From positions 6,863,927 through 6,927,926 of the forward strand of contig NC_052114.1 of assembly GCF_012273895.1 (NCBI RefSeq): a DNA stretch of 64,000 nt. Reading direction: 5' to 3'. The notes under the pieces were generated by a model. That model searched no databases, was not told where the DNA came from, and saw nothing but the letters and a program-made list of their open reading frames with translations. Position numbers and translations under genes: made by a program. Every line of letters starts with the position of its first letter. Position 1 is the first letter of the stretch. The stretch is from Zerene cesonia (taxonomy: Eukaryota > Arthropoda > Insecta > Lepidoptera > Pieridae). Shown here in pieces: positions 13,101 through 25,800 of this stretch.

Positions 13101-16100
13101 CGAAGTTGTACTTGAATTTACAAGGTAAGGTTGAAATCTGAACACGACCTTCTCAAATCGGCAAATTGCGAGACCATCTCTACGTCGACGATGTCAATAC
13201 GGTCAACGTCCTTGCTTGGTGGATAATAATCACATTACTTCATTAAAATCTTTTAGCTTAGATCTATTTATTAACGTACTTCTTCGGATCTGATTATCAT
13301 TAGTTTTCGTTATTATTCAAAATATCCAGTTAAAAATTTAAACGCATGCAATAATATAAAAAATATATGATTTAAAAATAAAATATTTGAATGTCAAATA
13401 CAGATAAATTTAAAATATATTATCCTCAATAAAGCAAAATATGAAATGAAATGGAATCATAAAATAAAATTATTTTAATTCAAAGAAGGAAAACAAAAAG
13501 TTTTCCTTAGTTAACTTTGAAATTGGAAAACAATTTATGAACAAACTTGTTAGACTGGCCCACTGTTCTGTGACTGTTCAAGACAAGTTCTTCGTTACTC
13601 AACAACACCAAATACTTAACAAGACACGAGACAATATCCTCGAGATCTCTTTAAGGTTTTAAGTTTTAGCAAGTTTACGTTCAAAGTCCAATCAACTATT
13701 TCACTGCGCACGCGGCACACGTCATATTTGTCATATCAAAGCTAAAAATGTTGTCCATAACAAATCTATATCAATTTACTGAGATATTCTATAATACTTG
13801 ATGCACTTTTTTAAATAATACGTCGAGTGGAACGACCTAATGAAAAATGACGTAGTTTTAACACGTGTATGGTAAAATTATAACTAACTACAAAGTAGAT
13901 ATATCTGGTTTATCATTTGTAGTATAAATTACTGTACTATTAAGCGCAGCTTAATATTATGATTTTATAACTTGCAGATATTTTGAATTAATTAAACTTA
14001 AATAAATAGCGAAGAATAAGGCAAATATGTACCTACGCATTCCTGCATTTAATAATATGGTATTGAACGTGGTGATGTGAACATATTTAAATATATTTAA
14101 GGCTTCAAATCAAGCTAAATTTTAAGCATTAAAAAAAACATTTCTCGATTGTTTTTACCATTCTAATGAAATAAGTGAGCAATTAAATCACAGCAGAGTA
14201 TATCAAAATTTAAATGAAACTGATGTTCTGTATAAACAATATATTTTATAGCAGTATTTTACAAATGGTATTATTCATTGTCAAGAATGCGTAGGATAGA
14301 AATCCTTGGGTTGGATGTAGTGGACAGTTTTGGGTTCAATCGGAGGACAAGGTCTTCCTGGCCAAAAATAGCAATAGATCGAGAAGTTACTTACTAACCT
14401 GGTCCACCTTCCTATGTTGCATATGGCAGAACTATTGCTATAAGTCTATTAAATATTATGCTTTGTAATCAAAAATTGTATGCAAGATCATCAAGATGGG
14501 AACTCGTCATAACATTACTAATTAAATTATAAAGGTTTTAAATGTCAACAAAAAAGTAAAGATTCACACAATATTTTAAAATAACAAAAAAAAATATATA
14601 TAATTATAAAATATTAAGAAAACTTAATTGTACCTACGTCAGTGCCGGGTAACTTTTTCGGAATTATTTTTTGACCTAGACCTAGCTTTGCGCTTGCGGC
14701 TTTGTTCGCGTAACCAAAGAGAAAAATAGATAAACCGGTTCTCTGGGATTTCCGGGATAAAATTATCCTGTATCCTTTCTCGACTCTCAAATTAAACCTG
14801 TACTTCATCAGTGGCTTAAGCATGAAGACAAATGGTGGTTTGATTTTTAAACCAATCGGTATTTTTCCATAACAGTCACTATACAATAACATTATCACTG
14901 CTTCCTATATTGACAGTTAGCGGATTAGTAATATATTGTAACGAAACAAGATACAACTTTTGTTTATCTGACAACACAATATTGGTATCATAAAAATTCT
15001 CTATTTAAGTACTTATCATTGTGTAATATATATTCTTACGTAATTTTATATAAGCTAACCTTTTTATGGGTTAAATCATTATTATTTTGACAAACTAATT
15101 CCTTTTTTTAATAATTAAAGGTATTAAGCCTTGTTAGACAAATCTAAAATTGACATGATATTTTTTATGCTCGCCTGTATGGCATATTATTAGAGCAATA
15201 AAACATTTTAGATTCGTCCCGCTCGAGGAGTCCCGTACGTAGTCTACGCCGTAGCAGTCTACGCTTCATTCGTCTACAACTATAAGGAATAGATACAAAT
15301 GCATGAAATTTTATAATCAATCACTTTCCCTTGTTTTAATTGCGATCTCTTTGTCATGGCACCCACACAGCAACTTATATTAAATACGTACACGATTTTT
15401 TTATAGAAGTTCACATCTAAATTATCATAAATTATCAACTATTACAATCTTTCCTCTACAAGGTTCCGTTCTTTGTCAGACTGTTTGTTTTTTTTGCGCT
15501 GATATATATTATCTTTTTATATAATTCACTTCATTTCAACAAGTCGACCCGACAATTATTTACCAGAGTAGGCCCCATAATATGCTTTATGGTCTTGATA
15601 TACAGATAGTAGGTACCTTTTTACTGTGTATAATTATAATTTGTTATTTACGAGCATAAATTAATAAATTAAAAATGTGAACTACACGCCAGACATCTAT
15701 AAAATAACCCGTTATAACTCATGTAGCTGTGTATGAAAATGTCTTATTATATTTTATACTCATTTTTATGTAGCTACAATATCAGTGTTATTACAAATTT
15801 ACACACTATTATTTTATAAAAGAAATGTCTTGGTAGGGCCATTTTCTTCTTAAATTTGAACTTGTTGATGTTATGGTATAGCCACAATCTGTCTAATATC
15901 GTGCTAAAACGATTTGCATCCGCGTCGTAATCAGCATATAATAAAATACTCAAAGAAAACCTACGTTCTTGTATTCGCTTAACGCGCGTCGTCATATATC
16001 TACGTACGTAAAGTTGTAACTCTGTATTTGATACATACGAATATTTTGAAGCATTGTGTACATATTTTCCTACTATTTGGTGAGTACGTCACTGCTTAAT

Positions 16101-17654
16101 ACGTCTGCTTCCTTGTATTCACGCCTATGTGGCAAATTTCTGTGACAACGAGGATACAGACGTCAACATAAAATGTATCCGTACATTTATATTTTCCGGA
16201 AAAATCTATCATTAATAATTACATTTTAATTAAGTGTTTTATTTGTTTGTTTACACATTAGAGCTATTTTAATGTTCTAGCGCACGTTAGCCATTAATGA
16301 ATATGTATTTATATCTAATAGCTATTTGACTATAGTGTTTCCTATAAAAGATTGCATCAAGCTATAATAATTTGCTACATTGTTTGTTTAGATTGAAGTC
16401 TTTTGATTCTAACAAATTTTCGCTTGTATACGTAGAGTATTTTACTTCTTTAACGAAGGTATAAGTGACATAAATTCTGTGGTACTAAGGAACAATTAAA
16501 ATTGCAATTTTACGTTATATATTTCGTATGAAAATTATTGTCTTTTTTATTTCATCTTTTTAACCTTCACTTTCGTATGTGTAAGTGTTTCATAAAATTT
16601 TATAATAGGTGTAAAATACAGTTTCGCTGAATTGTTTATGTAGACTGTAGGTGTGTTCTAAGATCTACTTTCTTTTACATCTTTATCGATTCCAGTTTTA
16701 ATTTTAAAGTAAAGAAAAAGGTTTTAGGTTTAGGTTTTAGATTAAGTGGCAAGTTTACCGCTATGACATAAAAAAAAATTTTAGGTTTTTACATGTCATA
16801 GGCGGCAAGGGTGAACATTTGCAGAGATATAGGCTATTTGCGGGTCTTATGCGATGGATAGAGGATTGATGATGGGAATAAAGAGAAGGACTGGAAGGAT
16901 AAAGAAAGGAACTCTCGATACTTTTATAAGTAAAATAACTATGCCGTTATCATATACATTATTTCAAATTTTCCCTATACCCTACCCTTCCTTCATTTTT
17001 ATAATGAGTTCTGCAACAAGCATCGATAAATCCATCCTAACATTCTGTCAATTAGTACTGTAAATTCTGAAATAAGTACTTACCGATACAAATATACTAA
17101 AACTTTATGAAATCTTCATTATGATCGTTAAATACGTTCAACATTTATTTCACATAAGTAGAGGTAAGACGTGCTTTATCAACGTATATGTGAGCACGGC
17201 CGAAAGATAACCTAATAGAATCTTATTGTGTTTTATAATTATTGTATTATAATATGTTACAGATTTAGATAATAAATAATGATACATTCCTGAGATGATA
17301 AGATGTGGATTTAAAATTACACACGCTCTTTTTTTATTATCAACTTTGTATTCATTATTCAGATATAGCACAAATATATTAGTATGAATAAAATAATACA
17401 AACAGATTAATCAATCTTGTTTTTTTAATCGAAATTCACGAAAAATCATTGAGAGAGATTTGATACATTTTCTTATTTCAATCACACCGTGACGTCATAA
17501 AGTAGTAGGTACTCGTTCCAGTAGTCATTAATCGTTTTACCAAATTATAAGTATATTCCAAAGTTATTTTAGGTGCGGAACTGTATGTTTATTCTGATAC
17601 TCAATTTACAAAATAAACTAAGAAATCTATGAAAATTAAAGCAAACCTCGATTT
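10129..17654. other. Gene-free AT-rich stretch with decayed repeats
   Basis: No supported gene. Segments at about 14640-14890 ('tttccgggataaaattatcctgtatc' surroundings) and 16797-16930 ('ggactggaaggataaagaaagg' surroundings) read as decayed copies of Lepidopteran repeats; the open frames lying over them are by-products. At 15216-15275 the motif gtctacg recurs three times in a GC-richer patch with no assigned meaning. Confidence 0.5.
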
Positions 17655-18160
17655 TTATTTGAGGATTCCGTACCAAATAGAATTACTTCGTTGTGCGTCT
17701 ATACGTTTGACCCTTTATTATTTTCTGTTTATAATGTTATGTTCTGTTTAACAGCAATAACTAAGCTGAAATTAATAATAATATAACAATAAATATTTCA
17801 GCCCTAAAAATAAGTCCATGCGATTGAAGAAGAATGACTTCCGTTGCATTTTATACAATATCACAACATCAAAACTATAGAGTTTGAAGACTTCCTGTTG
17901 ATTTGGAATCATGAAATTTAGGAAGAAGTAAGATCTTATAACACAAAGGAAAAATTGGAAAAACATAAACATGCAACTCTAGCTTTCACCCGAAGGTTGA
18001 TATTCCTAAATTGCAAAATCACCTGGTGACAATCTGTACTGGGACTGGACGGGTAAAGCTGTAAAAAACACAAACTATTGGTCGTGGTGATACAAAGACT
18101 TAAACATTTATTAGGAACCCTCAGTATGCGAGCCTAACTCACACTTGCCCAGATTTTTTA
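17655..18160 (+). mobile_element. Interspersed repeat, 'ggattccgtacc ... cgagcctaactcacacttg' type, near full length
   Basis: It opens with 'gaggattccgtaccaaatag', carries a central 'gaatcatgaaatttaggaag' and 'gatcttataacacaaaggaaa' block, and closes with 'ggaaccctcagtatgcgagc' and 'actcacacttgcccagatttttt'. Both ends match the known layout of a repeat family very common in moths and butterflies. Diverged, so old. Non-coding. Confidence 0.65.
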
Positions 18161-18433
18161 TGGCAGTGCAAGCAGAGTTATATAAAACTCCTGTCTTAAT
18201 TGTTCCTTATGGTAATTCATTTGAGCTATTATAATTACCACTGTGGGCACTGTATTTTTCTAATGTTTTTTTTTCTGAATTATAATAACATTATTGCCGT
18301 GACCTACCTCTATTGTAATAAAAACATAAACCATATATAATGACAACAATTAAATGCAACATTGCTGTCGGTATCGTTATTTGATGTAATTATACATCAT
18401 TGAGATTTCATTTATACAACATGATCATTATTT

Positions 18434-18600
18434 TTAGGGTTCCGTATCCAAAGAGTAAAACGGAATAATACCCTTCATCCAAAGGGCAAAAAGGTAAAAC
18501 CCTACTCACTAGTATTATATTAGTTGTGCTATTACTAAGTCTTCCTGTAATCTGTCCGTCTATCTGTCACCTGTCATTAACAGAAATTTTGTTCATTACG
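18434..18600 (+). mobile_element. Interspersed repeat, 'gggttccgtatccaaag' type, 5' part
   Basis: It begins 'agggttccgtatccaaagag' and continues with 'gtaaaacgga', 'cctgtaatctgtccgtctat' and 'ctgtcacctgtc', the 5' part of the 'ggttccgtac' repeats. Related partial copies occur at 32899, 33281 and 56135. Confidence 0.6.
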
Positions 18601-19978
18601 TATATGAAAATGTCTTACAATTTCATTAATAAAATAAGTCGTACCTAGTGCGATATAATATGTAATAACTTTTCATTAAATATTTACAATATGCGACCTT
18701 GAAGAATATCTAGTACTTTTTTATATGAACAAAAGGATATAATATTTTATCTCAATATTTTTCTTGTGTGGCACTTTTATATACACCTATTTAATAAAAT
18801 ATAAGATTTATTACTGAATAAAACATATGTAGGTAATCAAGGGAGGTTCTTAATTTTTATAAATTTTATTGAGTTTCAGCCATAATTCATACCTATTATA
18901 ACACATTAAAAATTCTTCAGAATAATTTCTTGATGATAAACACAGCCCATGATAATAATACACAAAACGCAAATGAGTATAAAATAGTCGGTACCTATAT
19001 AGCAAAAAAACAAAAGGTAACCGGACCTTATTACCCAGTCATCTCTTAGTCTATCATTTTTTTCAGTTCAATTTATAGAAGGTAGGTATAAATAAAGATT
19101 TTGATCCAATAGTCAAATTTGCGTTATGTGGAAAAAATATACTTGTACGAAATGTTATTTTTGCTTCTCTTTTTTGATTTGCGATACGCATATTTTATGT
19201 AAACACTTACGTATCTACCTACCCTTAAAAAGATAGCACTTGGTTCTGAAGTCAATATTTTAAAATATTTCGTTGATCACTTTAAGTGCCTCTTAGGATA
19301 GGTAACTATAAAATTTATATCTATTACATTTGAAACGGAAACTGAAACCCCAAAGCTAGTTAAAAAACGGAGACACAGACTATATAATAAACATTTATGA
19401 TTGATGACTACAGGCAAGATTAGTTAATTCTCATAAACAACTCTTCAAATTTGCTTTGATGTCATACATGTGATAATGAGGTATTGACTCTTGTGACTTG
19501 TCCAAGCAATAATCACTAAATATATCTATACCAAATTGTAGATATTAGTATGAAAATTGGTTTTAATATAACATGATCGTGACGTACGTGGTGAATCGAT
19601 ATGTATGGATGTGAATGCAAATCCAGTTCAAAACTTAACGAATATTTATACTTTTTTTTACTGTACTTACAATGTAAAGCAATAAACTTAGAGCAATCAT
19701 CACGAACGCGAAATCTCGAAATGTTCATTCTTAGCTTTATACCATTTTGGAATATACAAATATACAAACTTGGAACAACTCCGAACAACTGTTATAACCG
19801 CTGTAAATATTTTAAATACGAAATTAAATTTAATGTAATACAATAATGAAAATGGTAATTTAATTTGATTAAAATAGACAATTTTAGATAATGGACGTAA
19901 ATTATTATACATAAAACGTAGGACTGTCTATTTCTCCCTTTAACTTCGGGGTTACTAAAGCTATATATAGAATATCAG
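18601..19978. other. Gene-free AT-rich stretch
   Basis: Nothing recognised. Overlapping small open frames near 19516-19912 lack protein-like composition and lie on both strands over the same bases. Confidence 0.5.
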
Positions 19979-20170
19979 ACTTCTGGCCACGGCTTCGCCA
20001 GCGTAGCCAATAGAAATCGTCACCGTTCTTGAGAGATTTCCAGGATAAAACCTGTTCCATGTCCTTTCTTAGGTCTCAACCTGCATTTGTACTAAATTTC
20101 GCTCCAATCGGTTTAGTGGTTTAAGCGAAGAAGAGACAAACAGACGGACATACTTTATATTATATATAGA
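19979..20170 (-). mobile_element. Diverged Helitron-like repeat
   Basis: On the - strand it reads from 'ctctatatataatataaag' through 'aaaccgattggagcgaaattt', 'ttttatcctggaaatctc' and a GC-rich end 'gctggcgaagccgtggccag'. The order matches Lepidopteran non-autonomous Helitrons, but the terminal CTAG has decayed, so the ends are approximate. Confidence 0.55.
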
Positions 20171-20454
20171 GTTACTTTCACATACATACAATAGTAGGGA
20201 TAAAGGCTTTTAAGACATCGCAATCAATCCTTTTTTTTTGTCCTTTTTATCATAAATTTTTAGACTTCACACGCATAAACTGCTAAAGTCTAAAGTAAAG
20301 TCTACACTAAACACTAAAGTCATGTGAAGCAAATGAGGAAGGAAAATCCGAAATAATATGAATGTTTATTAGCAACAAAAGACAGATACAGAGTTACTTT
20401 CGCATATAAATATAAGAAGGGGTGTGTAATGTTCTCTCAAAACTTGAAGTATTA

Positions 20455-20503
20455 ATAAAATAACAATTATCGTATACTAATAAAAAAATAATTATCGTAT
20501 ACC
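20455..20503. repeat. Tandem duplication, about 24-25 bp twice
   Basis: Two adjacent units each end 'attatcgtatac' and begin 'taataaaa'; the second unit has two small changes. Confidence 0.6.
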
Positions 20504-20843
20504 TAAAGATAATGCAATATAATCATAATCTTTGGTAAATAAAAATTGTGTAATCGTACCCACGATTAATGTGTTTCTATGAATCGTTGCGTTTTTAATA
20601 ATTTCCTAGATCTAGCCTTACACAAGTAGATATATATGTATAATATAATAGAAACCTGTTTTATAAAGGGAAAAATATAATTATTCCAACGTCATAGTTT
20701 TACACGCATGTCAGTAATTATCGAAGACCTGCTTGTATATATCATGCGATATACTATGTATATACCATGATCTATGATTGTATTAAAAAAAATAATCGTA
20801 GTTTTTTTTAACCGTAAAGAATATTCGTGATTTAATAAATAAA

Positions 20844-20871
20844 GAGTTTATTGCTTACTAGCAATAAACTC
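20844..20871. repeat. Perfect hairpin, 12-base arms and 4-base loop
   Basis: gagtttattgct (20844-20855), loop tact, then its exact complement (20860-20871). Confidence 0.85.
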
Positions 20872-21176
20872 CATTATTATTATACGCGTCAGATTTTCGA
20901 ACTAAAAATGCATTATGTCGATGAATACATAAATACGTTTAACTTTTCCACGTGCATTATACACAAATGAAGTATCTTACGCGTTATGGGAATGGAATAA
21001 ATGAACAGAAAATATTTTAGCAATATGTATGAATACATCTTAATAAATAATAATAACCAAATATAATAAAACATAGTATTTAGAAAAATCTGTATCGAAA
21101 ACATCACTGGACAGCACTTATTTATTTGTTGTTTTATTTAATATTCATTGCTAACGAAATTATTTTTATTGAAAAT

Positions 21177-22176
21177 NNNNNNNNNNNNNNNNNNNNNNNN
21201 NNNNNNNNNNNNNNNNNNNNNNNNNNNNNNNNNNNNNNNNNNNNNNNNNNNNNNNNNNNNNNNNNNNNNNNNNNNNNNNNNNNNNNNNNNNNNNNNNNNN
21301 NNNNNNNNNNNNNNNNNNNNNNNNNNNNNNNNNNNNNNNNNNNNNNNNNNNNNNNNNNNNNNNNNNNNNNNNNNNNNNNNNNNNNNNNNNNNNNNNNNNN
21401 NNNNNNNNNNNNNNNNNNNNNNNNNNNNNNNNNNNNNNNNNNNNNNNNNNNNNNNNNNNNNNNNNNNNNNNNNNNNNNNNNNNNNNNNNNNNNNNNNNNN
21501 NNNNNNNNNNNNNNNNNNNNNNNNNNNNNNNNNNNNNNNNNNNNNNNNNNNNNNNNNNNNNNNNNNNNNNNNNNNNNNNNNNNNNNNNNNNNNNNNNNNN
21601 NNNNNNNNNNNNNNNNNNNNNNNNNNNNNNNNNNNNNNNNNNNNNNNNNNNNNNNNNNNNNNNNNNNNNNNNNNNNNNNNNNNNNNNNNNNNNNNNNNNN
21701 NNNNNNNNNNNNNNNNNNNNNNNNNNNNNNNNNNNNNNNNNNNNNNNNNNNNNNNNNNNNNNNNNNNNNNNNNNNNNNNNNNNNNNNNNNNNNNNNNNNN
21801 NNNNNNNNNNNNNNNNNNNNNNNNNNNNNNNNNNNNNNNNNNNNNNNNNNNNNNNNNNNNNNNNNNNNNNNNNNNNNNNNNNNNNNNNNNNNNNNNNNNN
21901 NNNNNNNNNNNNNNNNNNNNNNNNNNNNNNNNNNNNNNNNNNNNNNNNNNNNNNNNNNNNNNNNNNNNNNNNNNNNNNNNNNNNNNNNNNNNNNNNNNNN
22001 NNNNNNNNNNNNNNNNNNNNNNNNNNNNNNNNNNNNNNNNNNNNNNNNNNNNNNNNNNNNNNNNNNNNNNNNNNNNNNNNNNNNNNNNNNNNNNNNNNNN
22101 NNNNNNNNNNNNNNNNNNNNNNNNNNNNNNNNNNNNNNNNNNNNNNNNNNNNNNNNNNNNNNNNNNNNNNNNNNNN
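21177..22176. other. Assembly gap of exactly 1000 N
   Basis: A round-number run of N, which usually marks a join of unknown true size. Any long open frame crossing it is an artefact. Confidence 0.98.
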
Positions 22177-22536
22177 ATATGCATTTACGATTTATTAACT
22201 TATTATCGACGCTTATTATAGTAGGTAACTCACGCATATTAACGATCCATAAATAGCAAATATCAAATTTTAAAATTATCAATTTTGTTAAAAAGTCTGG
22301 GGTTACATAGTCGTTGCAGACGAGATTCTACGGAGGTAAAAGTTAAAATATTTTAGAAACAAAGTGAAAACAGAAGATTAGTGTCTCTGCGATGGCGACA
22401 AACAAGTTAAAATTGCGTGGGAGGGTGGACTCCCGACACCCTTTTTTTTGAACATCAACATCTATACAGAGGAATGTTGTTAGCATAGCAACTAGCGAAA
22501 AAATACACAGGAGCAATTCTAGAGTTAATTTTCCTT

Positions 22537-22884
22537 TGTATTTTCATCATCATCATCATCATCATCAGCCCATATATGTTCCCACTGCTGGGACACAGGC
22601 CTCCTATGAGGGTTCAGGCCATAATCCACCACGCTGGCCAAGTGCGGGTTGGCAGATGTCACATGTCGTCAAACTTTTAATTCTTGGACATGCCGGTTTC
22701 CTCACGATGTTTTCCTTCACCGATTAAGCAGTGGTGATGTTATCCACATGCGCAGATAAATTGAAAAATCAATTTATTTCCTGCACGCTCGCCCGGTCTC
22801 AAACCCCGACTTATGGATTTTGAAGTCCGAGGTTCTCACCACTGAGCCACCACTGCTTTTTGATATAATATAATGTATTTTCAT
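22537..22884 (-). mobile_element. tRNA-derived SINE with (GAT)n tail and target-site duplication
   Basis: On the - strand the element begins with a tRNA-like head: box A TGGCTCAGTGG at 22849-22839 and box B GGTTTGAGACC at 22805-22795, spaced as in RNA polymerase III promoters. The body includes 'ggtgaaggaaaacatcgtga' and 'ggccagcgtggtggattatg', shared by a repeat family common in Lepidoptera, and it ends in a (GAT)n tail at about 22546-22566. The flanks carry an 11-base direct repeat tgtattttcat (22537-22547 and 22874-22884), which fits a target-site duplication although its inner bases merge with the tail. Confidence 0.85.
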
Positions 22885-25800
22885 ACGGAACCTAATTCCA
22901 TCTACAAATAAAATTCTATACGCACGTGTTTATTCACGTGATAGCGAAACTTTACACACTCTACTAGAACTAGAATATTATGAAGTTATTAAAATATTAA
23001 CTTGATCTAAGAGGACTTTATGACCTTTGGGCATATCATTTACATATTTTCGTCGTCGTTAAATACGAACAAGGTCAAGACTCAAGTACCTCTAATAATC
23101 AATTATGTTGCAAAATTTATGTTATATAGCTTTTTCGACCTTCCATTACTAATATGTAACATTCGGTCTTTATAGTCCCTGCTGGACGGTATATCACGTT
23201 TTATTACATGGTGTAGACGACCATTAAGTGAATTAAAACAACAGTTTTATACATATTCCAGGACGCACTTCAGCTTCAATCATAGATTTACCGGTAAAAA
23301 ATAGACACTGCAAAATATCATGTGTAATGATGATTCATTACAATAATTAAGATTAGTTTTTGTGAATTACAAAAAGTTTCATCATTGCAATTATTGTGTT
23401 GATTATGGTTAAGTATAATAACGAAGTTTTATATATAATCTAGATCATACGAAATAAAGCATTTTTAATGATATGCTCGAGCGGTGTTATACAAATGTAA
23501 TGTAAGTCGTAAGCCATTGATTTTTATAAGCCCTGTGAGCGCAATGAAGAAAGCTCTTCTAAATTCATCTTATTCGTAATCTTATCTCTTTCTGCTATCA
23601 ATGATAACTGAATTAAAGGTTATAACAATGCTACAATGGTAAATTCAAGTAAGTTATTAATATTATAGTTATTAATATAATATTGACTCGATTGAACATT
23701 CAATAGTTTAAGCGAATTAAGAGTGAACTATAATCTACAAACTACAATCTGGCCTTAAATCATCAGTATAATAGTAATGGATATTTTTTACAAAGTAGGT
23801 ATCTAAGTCATGATCATATTATATATAATTGAACTTGAAAATAGTTCTTATATAAGATAAATTAAAGATACGCGTGCATTGCGGTCTTTAACCACGATAT
23901 TTGCAAGCATGGAAAATTTTTTGATTAAAGCAACCGTGTACACGTATTTTCCGAAGTATTTATAAAATGGATCGATATTTTCCAAACAAAAAACAATATG
24001 TTACGCTTCTCGACTCTTAATTATCTATCTGGCTTTGAGTTCTATTGCGTCAAACTCAGACTTTACATTGTAATTTCAGACAATTTAATAGCAGAGAATT
24101 ATCTACAAACGACTGCAAATTCTGTGCATGTACATTTTACGTGAGTTAGAATATGTGCTTAATTTTTTATAGCCACCATTATACAGCCAATATATTCATT
24201 TGTCGTAATTTTTATCTAATGTTATACAAATTTACATTATTCAAGTTGCGGCAACCCTTTCGAATAATCTACACATCAAACATTTATTTCCTGGCAATTT
24301 TCTCAATATTGTGGACTTAATGATTTATGTGTCTCAATTATTAATTTTAATATTAACCAGTTCTAAGGAATTCAATGATCGACAATGAAAATGCACAATT
24401 ATCGAAGGATTGCAAATATAATACGATAGTAATCTTACTAGGAATAGGTACATAAAAAACACAGACACAGATATATTTTATGGATATCATTACACATATA
24501 CCTACACCCTTCTATATTTAGCTATTTTACAAAGTACTTACTTAGTTACGTAGTAGGAAACGATGTAAAAAACAGACGTGGAAACCCGACGCTATTTCAA
24601 GACATAAGCACATTGTTTTATCAGATTGTGTTGATGTCAATGCATCGTTGTGCGCATCACTAGTTAACATTAAATAGGTGTGTGAAAAAGTAGAAAATGC
24701 TGAAGTTTTAAAATTTTACGAGCTATTTATATCGAGGAGGTATGTAGGTATATCACATGTATTCAAACAATATATGTAAATCTCGTTGTTATACCTACAT
24801 ATATTATATAGATCACACAAAATTTTTAAACTGAGAAAAATATGAAAATCTACCGTATAATTATAATATCACTAGTGAAACACGGCTTTGGCAATGTACT
24901 TGTGATATATATAACAATAAGACAGAACTTAACAGTTTTCATTTTTAACCGACATCCCCAGAAATGACGGATTTTTTATATGTATTTTTTACGTCGATAA
25001 CGAAGGTTATTTATTGTATACAAAAAATATTGATAAACTTACAAAAATATCTATTAATATGATATTTCGAACTTTTATATTATTAAACGTATGAAAAGAA
25101 CAAGGGAAATGAAATTACTTTGAATCCCTCGCCTGACTTAAATTCAATTATAATAAGCATGCGTTGTATAAACTAAAACATACACAATGTCGAAAATAAA
25201 GTTAGGATTGCGGTAAATAACCGGTCGAACCGGATGCTGACCACGAGTAATGAATGGAGATTTTTAATAATCACACGCTTTATGAAATGTGAATAAAAAA
25301 TAAAGACGCTAAATAAACCCAAGGTATCAAAGTTCAAAAACCTTAAAATTCAGTGACTTATGCACCTGCGCATTATATAAAAGGAAGTTGTTAATAAAGA
25401 TAATATACTTAGTAATACAATTTATTTTAATATTAATCCTAATTTTAAAATAACTTAAGTAATACAAATTGATAATATAAATTTTTGAATAATTTCACGA
25501 TGTTTTTGATTGTGAATACAAAGTACAATTCACGATCTTATATGATATTAGCGGTGTGTTATGTTATTTTTGTCTCTAAATAAAAACCTTCCATGTGTCT
25601 TAACAAAAAGTTAAGAAAAAAAATCGGATTGGTCAAGCTGATGGCGATTCGTTTTTATTTATATAGATTCGTATTATAAAAACATTTTTAAATTTACGTA
25701 TATAATTTTTTGTTCTTAATAATAAAATGATAGCTGACTGATAACTGGATATACTAGTATACTGTAGTTTACTCGTATATCGTCAAATTAGCTGGTTGGA

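Noticed and set aside
14614..14898. 94-residue open frame on the - strand
   Set aside because: It lies over a decayed repeat with 'tttccgggataaaattatcc' type segments; no protein family recognised.
21126..22282. Four long open frames across the first N run
   Set aside because: Nearly all of each is unknown residues from N; the real parts are a few codons. Artefact of the gap.
22545..22567. (ATC)n tract as a possible repeat array or CRISPR-like unit
   Set aside because: It is the 3' tail of a SINE; no spacer structure.
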